A DNA stretch of 34,982 bases from Pseudomonadota bacterium (GCA_023443095.1 JAEZVV010000198.1:1-34982), one strand, 5' to 3'. Shown: positions 25,086-34,157, counted from the stretch's first letter. The notes: generated by a model from the letters alone, not told the origin. Numbers and translations: made by a program.

Positions 25086-25736
25086 ATGCCGAACAAGCCT
25101 TTGCCGCTTCTCTCGGGGGCCCACGCCGGCACCCTGTTCTTGGTCACCGCGCCCTCGGGCGCGGGCAAGTCCACCCTGGTCAACGCCTTGCTCGCCCGCG
25201 AAAGCGGGATCGACCTGTCGATCTCGCACACCACGCGCGAGCCGCGCCCGGGCGAAAGCCACGGCCGCGAATACCACTTCGTCGACGTCGACGAGTTCCT
25301 CGAGCGGCGCGCCCGTGGGGAATTCATCGAAAGCGCCGAAGTGCACGGCAACTACTACGGCACTTCCCGCTTGTGGATCGAGGAGCGCGTGCGCTCCGGC
25401 CGCGACGTCCTGCTCGAGATCGACTGGCAGGGCGCGCGCCAGGTCCGCACCCAGTTCCCGCAGGCAGTCGGCATTTTCATCCTGCCGCCGTCGATCGACG
25501 CGCTCGAGGCCCGCCTCAAGAAACGCGGCCAGGATTCGCCCCAGGTGATCGCCCGCCGGCTGCTGGGCGCCGGCACTGAAATCGCCCACGCTCCGGAGTT
25601 CGAGTTCGTTATAATCAACGAAGACTTCGATCTGGCCCTAGACCAGCTCACCGCGGTCGTCACCGCCGCCAGATTGCGCTTCGCATCCCAAGCCGTGCGT
25701 CACCACGAGATCTTTGCCCAGCTCGGCATCCCCTGA
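25086..25736 (+). CDS. gmk: Guanylate kinase
   Basis: The 216-residue enzyme phosphorylates GMP to GDP. The P-loop APSGAGKST lies at 22-30, the GMP-binding region has SHTTREPRPGE and GREYHFVD, and the C-terminal part contains FVIINEDFD. A short N-terminal extension precedes the core. The start ATG 25086 is 2 bp after the yicC stop. rpoZ follows after 25 bp, giving the usual yicC-gmk-rpoZ-spoT order. The codons for Val-Ile-Ile in FVIINED spell a perfect TATAAT, noted as a separate feature. Confidence 0.97.
   Translation: MPNKPLPLLSGAHAGTLFLVTAPSGAGKSTLVNALLARESGIDLSISHTTREPRPGESHGREYHFVDVDEFLERRARGEFIESAEVHGNYYGTSRLWIEERVRSGRDVLLEIDWQGARQVRTQFPQAVGIFILPPSIDALEARLKKRGQDSPQVIARRLLGAGTEIAHAPEFEFVIINEDFDLALDQLTAVVTAARLRFASQAVRHHEIFAQLGIP
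25610..25615 (+). promoter_or_regulatory. Possible internal promoter -10 for rpoZ-spoT
   Basis: TATAAT sits within gmk, made by GTT-ATA-ATC (Val-Ile-Ile). ATA and GTT are disfavoured codons in this GC-rich genome, which suggests selection for the DNA motif. It is about 147 bp ahead of the rpoZ start. The -35 region at 17-bp spacing (CACGCT) is poor. Confidence 0.4.
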
Positions 25737-25761
25737 CGTCCGGCCCATCCAGAGAGGAACC

Positions 25762-25965
25762 ATGGCCCGCATCACTGTCGAAGACTGCATGAAGCAGATT
25801 CCCAACCGCTTCCAGATGGTTCTGGTTGCCGCTTATCGTGCGCGCCAGCTCGCCCAGGGCCATACGCCCAAGGTCGAAACCAAGGACAAAGCGCCCGTGG
25901 CCGCCCTGCGCGAAATCGCCGCCAGCAAGGTCGGCCTCGAGATGCTGCGCAAGGTTCCGACCTGA
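25762..25965 (+). CDS. rpoZ: RNA polymerase omega subunit
   Basis: The 67-residue protein is the omega subunit, which binds beta-prime, helps assemble RNA polymerase and contributes to the ppGpp site. MARITVEDC and IPNRFQMVLVAAYRARQL are the family signatures. Length is typical of betaproteobacteria, shorter than the 91 residues of E. coli. AGAGAGG precedes ATG 25762. spoT follows 59 bp later, so polymerase and alarmone genes are linked as usual. Confidence 0.96.
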   Translation: MARITVEDCMKQIPNRFQMVLVAAYRARQLAQGHTPKVETKDKAPVAALREIAASKVGLEMLRKVPT

Positions 25966-26024
25966 GTCGCTAGCACCCTGGGACCTTTCATCGAGTCGCG
26001 CACCCTCACACACGCGCCCGGCTC

Positions 26025-28301
26025 ATGACGTCCCAGGACCCCAACCCACCGCCGTCGACTCCCGGTTTCGCACGCCGCGCCGCCGAGGCTTTCAAACGCG
26101 CCGTCTGGCGCTCGTCGACGCCTGAGCCTGCCGCGCGCGGCGTGGCCACGGCCGGCGACCTCACCGAACGCGTCCGCCGCTACCTCTCAGCCGCCGACGT
26201 CGCCCGCATCAAAGAGGCCTACCGCTTCTCCGACGCCGCCCACCTGGGCCAGTTCCGGCGCTCGGGCGAGCCCTATATCACGCACCCGATTGCGGTCGCC
26301 GAGATCCTCACCGAGTGGAAGCTCGACGCCGCGGCGATCCAAGCCGCCCTGCTGCACGACGTCCTGGAAGACACCGGAGCAGCCAAGCAGGAGCTGATCG
26401 AACATTTCGGCCCGACGGTGGCCGAACTGGTCGACGGCGTCTCCAAGCTCGACAAGCTGCAGTTCTCCTCGAACGAGGAGGCGCAGGCCGAGAACTTCCG
26501 CAAGATGCTGCTGGCGATGGCGCGCGATGTCCGCGTCATTCTGATCAAGCTTGCCGACCGGCTGCACAACATGCGCACGCTCGACGCCGTGCGCCCCGAC
26601 AAGCGCCGCCGCATCGCCCGCGAAACGCTCGAGATTTATTCACCGATCGCCCACCGGCTGGGCCTGAACAACATCTTCCGCGAGCTTCAGGACCTGGCTT
26701 TCGCCAACCTGCACCCGCTGCGTTACCGCGTGCTCTCGAAGGCGATCCTGGCGGCACGCGGCAACCGCCGCGAGGCGCTCGGCAAGATCCTCGACGCGGT
26801 CAACCACGCCCTGCCCGCCGCCGGCCTCAAGGCCGAGGTCCAGGGCCGAGAAAAGACCCTGTTCGGCATCTACCGCAAGATGGTCGACAAGCGCCTCTCG
26901 TTTTCCGAGGTGCTCGACATCTACGGCTTTCGCGTGATCGTCGCTTCCCGCGCCGACTGCTACCTCGCCCTGGGCGCCCTGCACGCGCTCTACAAGCCGG
27001 TGCCGGGCCGCTTCAAGGACTACATCGCGATTCCCAAGGTCAATGGCTACCAGAGCCTGCACACCACCTTGATCGGCCCCTACGGCACGCCGGTCGAATT
27101 CCAGATCCGCTCGCTCGAGATGCACCGCGTCGCCGAAAGCGGGGTGGCGGCGCACTGGCTGTACAAGGACGACGCGGCGCTCTCCGAACTGCAGTCGCGC
27201 ACCCACCAGTGGCTGCAGTCCCTGCTCGAGATCCAGCGCCAAAGCGGCGACTCGACCGAGTTCCTGGAGAACATCAAGGTCGACCTCTTCCCCGACAAGG
27301 TCTACGTCTTCACTCCCAAGGGCAAGATCGTCTCGATGCCGCGAGGCGCAACCACGGTCGACTTCGCCTACAACATCCACACCGACGTCGGCAACAAATG
27401 CGTCGCCGCCCGCATCAACAGCGAAGTCCAGCCGTTGCGCACCGAACTGCGCAACGGCGACATGGTCGAGATCATCACCGGCCCGGTGCCGCGCCCCAAC
27501 CCGGGCTGGCTTGCCTTCGTGCGCACCGGCAAGGCGCGCGCCGAGATCCGCCACTACCTGCGGACGATGAAGTTCGACGAGTCGGTCGAACTCGGCCGCC
27601 GCCTGCTCGAGCAGGCGGCGCAGAACCTCGATTATTCGCTCGCCGAAATCGACGCCAGCGCGTGGGAGCGTGTTGCCAAGCAGGCCGAGGCCAGCTCGAG
27701 AGAAGAGATCCTGGCCGACATCGGCCTGGGCAAGAAGCTGGCTGCGGTACTGGCGCGCCAGCTCGCGCCGCGCCGCGCTGGCGCCGAAGCGAACAACGAC
27801 ACCAACGGTAGCGCGCCAGTGCTGATCCGCGGCACCGAAGGCATGGCGGTGCAGATGGCGGCATGCTGCCACCCGATCCCGGGCGATGCCATCGTCGGCC
27901 ACATGCGCAAGGGCCAGGGCTTGTCCATCCATCAGGCCGACTGCCCGCACGCGCGCCGCGCCCGGCGTGCCGACCCCGAGCGCTGGATCGACGTGCAGTG
28001 GGCGGAAGAGCGGGCCGCGAGTTTCGCGGTACCGCTCGACATCACGGTGAGCGACCAGCGCGGCGCGCTGGCGATGGTGGCCGCCGCCATCGCCGAAGCC
28101 GGCTCCAACATCGTCGGCGTCAACGTCAACGACGACGACCATTCGGCTCCGGTGATCCATTTCATGATCCAGGTTCGAGACCGGGCCCATCTGGCGCGGG
28201 TCATCCGCACCCTGCGCCGGCTCAAGCCCGTCCAGCACCTCGTGCGCGGCCGCAACGGCCAGCGCAGCGGCGACGCTCAGCCCGGCGGATCGGCCGAATA
28301 G
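26025..28301 (+). CDS. spoT: Bifunctional (p)ppGpp hydrolase/synthetase, RelA/SpoT family
   Basis: The 758-residue enzyme degrades and makes (p)ppGpp in the stringent response. The HD hydrolase domain is intact with HDVLED at 111-116 and THP at 86-88. The synthetase domain (roughly 240-410) contains DIYGFRVIV and NGYQSLHTT; a TGS domain with VFTPKGKIVSMPRGATTVDFAY follows near 425-490, then a CC-type segment with AACCHPIPGD, and a C-terminal ACT domain (about 675-745). An extension of about 45 residues before the HD domain makes it longer than E. coli SpoT (702). A weak Shine-Dalgarno at ATG 26025 leaves a start at a GTG 39 codons downstream possible. The last 25 bp overlap greB, which converges from the other strand. 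Confidence 0.95.
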   Translation: MTSQDPNPPPSTPGFARRAAEAFKRAVWRSSTPEPAARGVATAGDLTERVRRYLSAADVARIKEAYRFSDAAHLGQFRRSGEPYITHPIAVAEILTEWKLDAAAIQAALLHDVLEDTGAAKQELIEHFGPTVAELVDGVSKLDKLQFSSNEEAQAENFRKMLLAMARDVRVILIKLADRLHNMRTLDAVRPDKRRRIARETLEIYSPIAHRLGLNNIFRELQDLAFANLHPLRYRVLSKAILAARGNRREALGKILDAVNHALPAAGLKAEVQGREKTLFGIYRKMVDKRLSFSEVLDIYGFRVIVASRADCYLALGALHALYKPVPGRFKDYIAIPKVNGYQSLHTTLIGPYGTPVEFQIRSLEMHRVAESGVAAHWLYKDDAALSELQSRTHQWLQSLLEIQRQSGDSTEFLENIKVDLFPDKVYVFTPKGKIVSMPRGATTVDFAYNIHTDVGNKCVAARINSEVQPLRTELRNGDMVEIITGPVPRPNPGWLAFVRTGKARAEIRHYLRTMKFDESVELGRRLLEQAAQNLDYSLAEIDASAWERVAKQAEASSREEILADIGLGKKLAAVLARQLAPRRAGAEANNDTNGSAPVLIRGTEGMAVQMAACCHPIPGDAIVGHMRKGQGLSIHQADCPHARRARRADPERWIDVQWAEERAASFAVPLDITVSDQRGALAMVAAAIAEAGSNIVGVNVNDDDHSAPVIHFMIQVRDRAHLARVIRTLRRLKPVQHLVRGRNGQRSGDAQPGGSAE

Positions 28302-28837
28302 CTCACCTCCAGGATTTCCAGCGTTTCGACGCCGGCAGGCGTCGGCAGCTTGACCACGTCGCCTTCGCGCGCTTTCAGCAGGACGCGGGCAATCGGCGAG
28401 ATCCAGCTCACGTCGCCGCGGGCGGCGTCGGCTTCGTCGATGCCGACGATGCGGATGCGGTGCTCCTCGCCCCGCTCATTGGCATAAAGCACGGTGGCGC
28501 CGAAAAAGATCTGATCCGTTGCTTCGCGCGTTGCCGGGTCGACCACCTCGGCGTTGTCGAGACGCTTGGTGAGAAAACGGATGCGGCGGTCGATCTCACG
28601 CAGCCGCTTCTTGCCATAGAGGTAGTCGCCATTTTCGGAGCGGTCGCCGTTGGAGGCCGCCCAGGAGACGATCTGCACCACCTCCGGCCGCTCGGTCTTG
28701 ACCAGATGCGCCCGCTCGTCGATCAGGCGGCGGTAACACGCCGGCGTCATGTAGTTGCGGGTGCCGGACGGCAGTTCAGGAAGGACGAGTTCGTCGTCCT
28801 CGTCGCCGTCGCTTTCCTTGACGAAGGCCTGGTTCAT
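28277..28837 (-). CDS. greB: Transcription elongation factor GreB
   Basis: The 186-residue protein is a Gre factor that enters the RNA polymerase secondary channel and stimulates cleavage of backtracked RNA. The N-terminal coiled coil carries the acidic tip Asp65 and Glu68 in NGDRSENGDYLYGKKRLREIDRR, a GreB-type sequence; the C-terminal FKBP-like domain has ISPIARVLLKAREGD. About 28 extra acidic residues precede the usual start (MTPACYRRL), so a start at that internal Met is possible, but GGAA before ATG 28837 supports the longer form. Its 3' end overlaps the 3' end of spoT by 25 bp. Confidence 0.94.
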   Translation of the reverse strand: MNQAFVKESDGDEDDELVLPELPSGTRNYMTPACYRRLIDERAHLVKTERPEVVQIVSWAASNGDRSENGDYLYGKKRLREIDRRIRFLTKRLDNAEVVDPATREATDQIFFGATVLYANERGEEHRIRIVGIDEADAARGDVSWISPIARVLLKAREGDVVKLPTPAGVETLEILEVSYSADPPG

Positions 28838-28932
28838 GGTGCGTTCCTGGAAATCAAACGCCGGGCACGGCGCGGCAAAGAAATGGAAAGCTTAACGCGC
28901 CCCCAAGTCCGGTTGACGCCCCCGGAAACGAC

Positions 28933-28957
28933 AACGCCCGCTATAAAAGCGGGCGTT
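28933..28957. terminator. Hairpin, probable terminator near greB/island boundary
   Basis: AACGCCCGCT (28933-28942) pairs with AGCGGGCGTT (28948-28957) around ATAAA, followed by T on the plus strand. The U-tract is short. It could end spoT transcripts that cross greB, or transcripts arriving from the right-hand genes. Confidence 0.65.
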
Positions 28958-29047
28958 TGGCGAATGACGAGTTTGGGTGGGGTGGCTGATGGGAGACCAG
29001 AAAGAGCACCTCAACCCATTGTTTCCCTTAGAATAACCCGAGCTATC

Positions 29048-29061
29048 ACACAGCGCTGTGT
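29048..29061. repeat. 14-bp perfect palindrome
   Basis: ACACAGCGCTGTGT is self-complementary and lies in the gene-free stretch, with GTGTATC repeated after it at 29058-29064 and again about 10 bases on. It may be an operator or recombination remnant; nothing else marks its role. Confidence 0.5.
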
Positions 29062-29483
29062 ATCGAGCAGTGTATCAACTCTGCCCCCTCGTTCGTGGGC
29101 AGGTCGAAGTGAGCGCTGGCGCCGTCGCATCAAAGGGACCACCGAGTGACGACGCTATCTGCAATGTCAGTCGAGCGCCGAGACAACAACCCTCGGTCGA
29201 ATCGCACATTTGGCTGCGAGCATTGCGCAGCGACCCCGCGAACCGAGCAAAGTGTTGACGCGCGATACAGATTAGGCGCGGTGACCTTGGCTTCAACTGT
29301 TCGGTTGTTGCAGGCACTGTTCAGGGCACCTAATTGACCTCTCGCCGTGGAGGCAAGCCACAGCTTCCGCACCTACTTTTAGTAGCTACGCAACTACCAA
29401 AGGTAACTAACCTTCGCCTGTGAACGGCCAGAAAAACGAGTCGGGTACTGATTGCCAACTGCACCGACGCTGCCCATTGAAGG

Positions 29484-30935
29484 CTAGTCATCACAACGGT
29501 CTTCACCGCTCTCCGCTTCAGAGTGGCGGGACTTTTGCCAGTCCTCCCATGCCTCTGGGTGGTCTCGCTTCCATCTAGCCAACTCTCGCCCTTGCAGCCA
29601 CACGCTTTCGCTTGCAGATGCACCATAGCCCGGTCGCGCCCAGCCCCCCCGTCGAACCGCCCCGCCCTTCGTTGCTACGTTCGGAGCGACTGGCACATGG
29701 CGCGTTTGCGCAAACTGCTGATTCCATGCATGCGATTCCACCCGCTCCGCCTCTACCTTGGCATCCAGTTCCGACTGCAGTTTTGCTCTCTCCGACTCTG
29801 CGATTGGGTGATAAACCCATGTCTTCAGGGAGAGGTCATCAAGAACAAGCGCGCGAAGCCGTGTTTCGTCCACGAGGCCGCCTATTTGCCGAAAGTCGAG
29901 CTTCAATACCGCGACGCCAAGCTGCTTCAAGGCCTCGTACTTGCCGTCGTCGATGTCGTGGGTCACTACGACTTCGATGAGGAGTTGCCGCCGTCTCCCA
30001 TCCCGCGCGCGCGCCGTCGCCACGATGTCGGGAATAACCCGCCCGAGCCTGCTCTCTGCCTCCACTGACTCGAATCGGACGGTCTTTTCGGGAGTGGACC
30101 AGACCAAATCGTCAAGGTGTGATGTCTTGGGCGGAGAGCAACGAACAGAAGCACTCGGGACTGTCATGTAGCCCGCCTCGGCCAGGATGCGCTTGACCGC
30201 CTTATGCAGCGCGGACTCCCGCGACCACTCCGCGGGTCCGTCGAAATCCTCGTCCAACTCAAAGGCAGCCAGGGCTTCTTCTCGGGCGAGTTCGTCGGCA
30301 CGGATTCTTGCCTCTTCCCACGCCGTGCAGCCCGTCACTGCGGCGCCAGAAAGCACCAGGCGCTCGCGAACCTCCGACTCGTTCAGACCCGCGAATTCCG
30401 GATGGGCGAGGTCAATCTCTACGAAGTTCGCTCGTTGCGCAGGGGAACCACCCCCAACGCGAACCACGCCCTTCAAGTGCACGTTCAGTCGTCGGCCATC
30501 CCGGCAGACGAAGATTGCGGTCGCCTCGTCCTCAATCCAGATGTCGGCGACATCAAACTGCTGCTCCGGAACCTGCATGAAATGAACGAACGCTCGCCCC
30601 CCAGGCGTGACGTACCGCCCGTGGATGAGCGAACCCGGCAAGACGAACTTGCCCTCTCGCTCCACGCCACGGTGAAACGCAGCGCGGCTTGCTGCCCTCC
30701 GGCACCCGTCAGTCTCGGTGCCCGCAACGTGCCTGAAGTGCGGGCTGCGCAGAAAGGCCTGCTTGCGCGCGTTTACCGCCAGCAGGCGACTGCCGCAGGA
30801 GGGACACACGCAGCCGCACGCGGCGCCATTCGCTACTTCGGCGATGTACCTGGGAGCACCGGTGACGGCATCCGAGGCCCAGGCCATGCGCACGACGTTC
30901 CGCTTCGGAACAGTGAGAGGGGCAGCGAGCGGCAT
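29484..30935 (-). CDS. CoiA-like nuclease with zinc-ribbon-like N-terminus
   Basis: From ATG 30935 the protein has 483 residues. The N-terminal part has Cys42, Cys44 and Cys47 in CVCPSCG followed by SPHFRH at 64-69, the arrangement of CoiA-family proteins (zinc-ribbon-like, then a PHFaH motif). A PD-(D/E)xK-like nuclease core follows near 298-350 with IPDIVA (Asp303) and LLIEVVVTHDID (Glu321); the last motif differs from canonical ExK. CoiA acts in competence in Gram-positive bacteria, but CoiA-like proteins are widespread and their role here is unknown. A GTG at 30953 is open; AAGG ahead of ATG 30935 favours that start. It follows the helicase-nuclease gene by 48 bp on the same strand. The C-terminal 100 residues are charged and unlike anything I recognise. 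Confidence 0.75.
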   Translation of the reverse strand: MPLAAPLTVPKRNVVRMAWASDAVTGAPRYIAEVANGAACGCVCPSCGSRLLAVNARKQAFLRSPHFRHVAGTETDGCRRAASRAAFHRGVEREGKFVLPGSLIHGRYVTPGGRAFVHFMQVPEQQFDVADIWIEDEATAIFVCRDGRRLNVHLKGVVRVGGGSPAQRANFVEIDLAHPEFAGLNESEVRERLVLSGAAVTGCTAWEEARIRADELAREEALAAFELDEDFDGPAEWSRESALHKAVKRILAEAGYMTVPSASVRCSPPKTSHLDDLVWSTPEKTVRFESVEAESRLGRVIPDIVATARARDGRRRQLLIEVVVTHDIDDGKYEALKQLGVAVLKLDFRQIGGLVDETRLRALVLDDLSLKTWVYHPIAESERAKLQSELDAKVEAERVESHAWNQQFAQTRHVPVAPNVATKGGAVRRGGWARPGYGASASESVWLQGRELARWKRDHPEAWEDWQKSRHSEAESGEDRCDD

Positions 30936-30983
30936 TCGGGCACCTTCAATCACACATCGAACACAGACCCTTGACGAACGTTC

Positions 30984-33900
30984 TCAGTGCGATAGAGCCG
31001 CATTCCCCGTCTTCAGACGCCGCGTGATGAGCGCCAGCAAGTCAGGCGGTTGCCGAACCAGGTGATAGGTCCACTTACCAAACCTTCCCTCGTTGCTGAC
31101 CGCTTGGCACCAGCGATGAGCTGCCTGAGCCTTGACCTCGGCGTCACCCATTTGTCCCTTGATTTCGACCATCAAGCGCTCACCCGTCACCAGTTCGATG
31201 ACGTAATCCGGAAGATAGCGGCGTTGCAAACCGTCCTTGCGGTAGGGCACAACCAAACCTAAGTGGTCGTTCTTCACCCACTTAACCACGCCCTCGTGGG
31301 CATCCAAAGCGGTAGCCGCCGCCTGCTCCCAAGTCTTGGTATCAGCGACAATGGCATTCAAATGGCACTTCTGCGCCGGCCAGGGTTGCCGTCCGGTGAA
31401 GAACTCAACGTGGCGGGTCGAGCGCTCTCCCGCCGGCCCGGGCGCGATGATGGGTCGTTCTCGAATCTTGCCGCTCTCATCCACGGGCACCAACGAATCG
31501 AACAGAATCCCGACCGCCTGTTGAAAATAGGGATTCAATGCCACGTCTTGAGGTGCTCGGTTTCCTGAGAGATTCAGCTTCTCGGCCAGGAATCGCGTCG
31601 TGTATCCCAGCATTTGCGGAAAGAGCCGATGCGTCGGGATGACGTCTCCACGTTCAGCGAGCCAATGCTGGGCCAGCACTTTGGCCATGGTGAAAGCCAC
31701 CTGCTGCACCCGCACCCTGCTGCGCCATTGGTCCAGGCTTACTACTTCTGCGGCACCGGGACCATAGGCGGCCAGCGAACCATCCTGAGTCGTAAGCCCT
31801 TTCATCAAGGTCACATCCGGCACTGTCATCGGATTCAGGTTAAGGGTCGGGACCTTGGCCCAATCCATCGTCAAACGCGTTATGCCTGGGTCGACGTAAC
31901 CCTCGACCACCGGAAACGTAATCTCGAACTTAGCCTTGGCGGGAACTGCGTAAATCTGATTGGCCGGAGGCGAAGGCGGCTGCTGCGCGCCGCCTTCCAC
32001 CTTGAAGGGAATCAATTCGAACGGGACGCCAAAGACCTTGGCCGTCTCCTCTCGGAAGAAGCCCGTCGTTTCGTCCACCGCATACGACGTGCGACGCAGC
32101 GCCCGCCCCACGACCTGCTCGCATAACAACTGCGAGCCAAAGGGACGCAGGCCGACCACGTGCGTCACGGTGGTGGCATCCCAGCCCTCCGAAAGCATGG
32201 CCACGCTGATGATGCAGCGCACGTCCCGGCCCGGTGGCGTACTTGCGTCAATCGTCACGAGACCGTTCTCGTCGTCTTCCAGCGCCTTGTGGTTGTGCTT
32301 ATCCACAAGCGCCGCGTACTCCTCGGGCACCCGATTGCCTGGCCAGGCGGTCTTGCCAATGGTTTCGAGCACGAAACGCAAGCGACGCGCCTCGTCATTC
32401 TTTCCGCCGCCCTCGGCGATGTCTTCTGCCACTTTGCTATCGACTCGGACCGTCCATTCACGCCCTGGAGCGTTGCGGAACTGCTCCGGCGCGGCGCCAT
32501 AGGCGGTATTGCCATTGGCAAGCCAGTCGTAGAGCTCCTTGGCCAGCGCGGTGTCGCGGCACACGATGATGAACACGGGCGGCACATCGCTCTTGCGGTG
32601 GCCGGCACTGAACTGCGCCGCCCACTGCTCTGAGGTCTTACGCCACTCATCGGCCAACTGCACGATGGGCTGCGTCGCGTAGCGCATCAATACATCCGGC
32701 GTCAGCTTGCCGCTGTGCCCATCCTTCTCGGCAATTTCCTGAACCCATCGCCAGACGTTGAAGTAGGCCGGGGTTTCGGTGCCGCCGATGTCCTGCGTCG
32801 GTAGTTGCGGAATCTTCACCAGACCGGCCTCAATGGCCTCCAGCAAACTGAAATCCGACACCACCCAGGGAAAAGGCTTGCCCACCTCGTTGCCGCTGCC
32901 CTGGATGAAGAATGGCGTGGCTGATAGGTCCACGCATAGCCGCACGCCGTTTGTGCGACCGCCCAAAGCCTTGTTTATGCGGTCTAGGCCTTCAATCCAA
33001 ACCGTGGCCTCGCGCGCATCGACTTCAGCTGTTTCCTCGTCAATGGCAAAGCTGTCCTCCGCGTCGAGCTTGCCGCGCCGGTAGGCGTGATGGGCCTCGT
33101 CGTTCATGACCAGGATGGCCGAACTACGGCCCTTGCGATTGCCAAGCACGCGTCGCAGAAAGGCTGTGTCGCTCTCGTAGTAGCGCACTTCCTTCACGTC
33201 GAAACCGGTGAGCCTTCCCTTTTTGTCGCGCAGTTCGCGAACGATGTCGAATGCACCGGTCAGCGCCTGCTGGCGGATATCAGCCTCCGTCAGCGCGTCC
33301 CTGCCTCCTACCTTCACGGTGCGCACCTTCTCTATGGGCACCCCGCGTTTCACGACCTTGGCCGACGTGCCATTCACATCGGACAGCTCTCGTCGTTCGA
33401 GGTTGTGCCAATTGGTGATGAACACCTCGCCCTTGCGCAGGTCGGGCATTCGGTGCAACGGCACCAATTGCCGCGTGCGGTACAGACTCAATTCGTCCAG
33501 GTTGGGGTCCAGCTCACGCAACCGGTCGCGGATGGTCACGTTTGGGCAGACGATGAGCACCGTATCCGAGTAAGCCGAAGCCTGCGGCTGAGCCACCTTG
33601 TTCAGGATGGACCAAGCCGAGAGCATGCCCATCACAGTTGTCTTGCCACTGCCGGTAGCCATCTTCAGCGCGTAGCGCACGAACGCCTTGTAACCATCGG
33701 CCTTGGCCTCATCCCCCGGTTCGTCGCTGGGAACGTTGATGCCCTGCTTCAGGTCGTCAGGCCCCTCCACGAGGAACAGCACCGTTTCTACAGCCTCAAG
33801 CTGGGCGAAGAACAGCCGCTGTGCGCGGTCAGGTGACCGCCAAAGCTCAAGGAGTTCTCGCGTGACCTTGGTGGCCCCGGCGTAGTCCCGCTCACGCCAC

Positions 33901-34157
33901 TCGCGCAGCCGTTGGCGGATGAGATTGGCTAGGTCCAGCAGGTATTCCTGGCCCTTGGATGCGTCATCCAGAAGTGACTGCTGCGCCTTGGCCTTGCGCC
34001 CACGAGCCGCTCGGTCTGGCACCCGGAAAAAATATGAGGCCAAGCGACGGCCCGGTCGCTTCTCTGGAGGCCTTCCCTCTTCGATGTGCCAATGGAACGC
34101 GGGCGCCTCGTAGGGCGAGTTAATGATGGGCGCCTCGACGGCGTTGATTCGGCTCAT
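30984..34157 (-). CDS. Type III-Res-like SF2 helicase/nuclease (restriction subunit)
   Basis: The 1057-residue protein has a DEAD/DEAH-type SF2 motor: Walker A MATGSGKTT near 166-174, DEAH at 353-356, motif III SATPF, and motif VI QVVGRALRR. A C-terminal PD-(D/E)xK nuclease has LPDY (Asp984) and VEIKG (Glu998, Lys1000). This matches Res subunits of type III restriction enzymes, in particular the group annotated as BPTD_3080-family restriction endonucleases. Such enzymes translocate or signal along DNA and cut foreign sequence when the modification is absent. No methyltransferase is in the window; it would be expected beyond the right edge. The ATG overlaps the stop of the DUF3883 gene (ATGA). 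Confidence 0.9.
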   Translation of the reverse strand: MSRINAVEAPIINSPYEAPAFHWHIEEGRPPEKRPGRRLASYFFRVPDRAARGRKAKAQQSLLDDASKGQEYLLDLANLIRQRLREWRERDYAGATKVTRELLELWRSPDRAQRLFFAQLEAVETVLFLVEGPDDLKQGINVPSDEPGDEAKADGYKAFVRYALKMATGSGKTTVMGMLSAWSILNKVAQPQASAYSDTVLIVCPNVTIRDRLRELDPNLDELSLYRTRQLVPLHRMPDLRKGEVFITNWHNLERRELSDVNGTSAKVVKRGVPIEKVRTVKVGGRDALTEADIRQQALTGAFDIVRELRDKKGRLTGFDVKEVRYYESDTAFLRRVLGNRKGRSSAILVMNDEAHHAYRRGKLDAEDSFAIDEETAEVDAREATVWIEGLDRINKALGGRTNGVRLCVDLSATPFFIQGSGNEVGKPFPWVVSDFSLLEAIEAGLVKIPQLPTQDIGGTETPAYFNVWRWVQEIAEKDGHSGKLTPDVLMRYATQPIVQLADEWRKTSEQWAAQFSAGHRKSDVPPVFIIVCRDTALAKELYDWLANGNTAYGAAPEQFRNAPGREWTVRVDSKVAEDIAEGGGKNDEARRLRFVLETIGKTAWPGNRVPEEYAALVDKHNHKALEDDENGLVTIDASTPPGRDVRCIISVAMLSEGWDATTVTHVVGLRPFGSQLLCEQVVGRALRRTSYAVDETTGFFREETAKVFGVPFELIPFKVEGGAQQPPSPPANQIYAVPAKAKFEITFPVVEGYVDPGITRLTMDWAKVPTLNLNPMTVPDVTLMKGLTTQDGSLAAYGPGAAEVVSLDQWRSRVRVQQVAFTMAKVLAQHWLAERGDVIPTHRLFPQMLGYTTRFLAEKLNLSGNRAPQDVALNPYFQQAVGILFDSLVPVDESGKIRERPIIAPGPAGERSTRHVEFFTGRQPWPAQKCHLNAIVADTKTWEQAAATALDAHEGVVKWVKNDHLGLVVPYRKDGLQRRYLPDYVIELVTGERLMVEIKGQMGDAEVKAQAAHRWCQAVSNEGRFGKWTYHLVRQPPDLLALITRRLKTGNAALSH

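Larger units (their letters stand above)
28838..29483. other. 646-bp gene-free stretch at the edge of the right-hand island
   Basis: It includes the greB upstream region (28838-28932), a hairpin terminator, a 15-codon micro-frame at 28989-29036, a 14-bp palindrome, and then about 400 bp of moderately GC-rich sequence with only short, overlapping open frames in all directions. No tRNA, integrase or transposon end was found. Base composition falls from here rightwards. Confidence 0.75.

Noticed and set aside
26640..28238. 532-codon minus-strand frame antisense to spoT
   Set aside because: No family resemblance and no ribosome site; spoT is certain.
28989..29036. 15-codon micro-frame (MGDQKEHLNPLFPLE)
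   Set aside because: It has an ATG with a G-rich upstream and a stop, but such short frames occur by chance; nothing else supports translation.
29130..29372. 80-codon minus-strand frame in the gene-free stretch
   Set aside because: No Shine-Dalgarno, no recognisable domain, overlapped by equally long frames on both strands.
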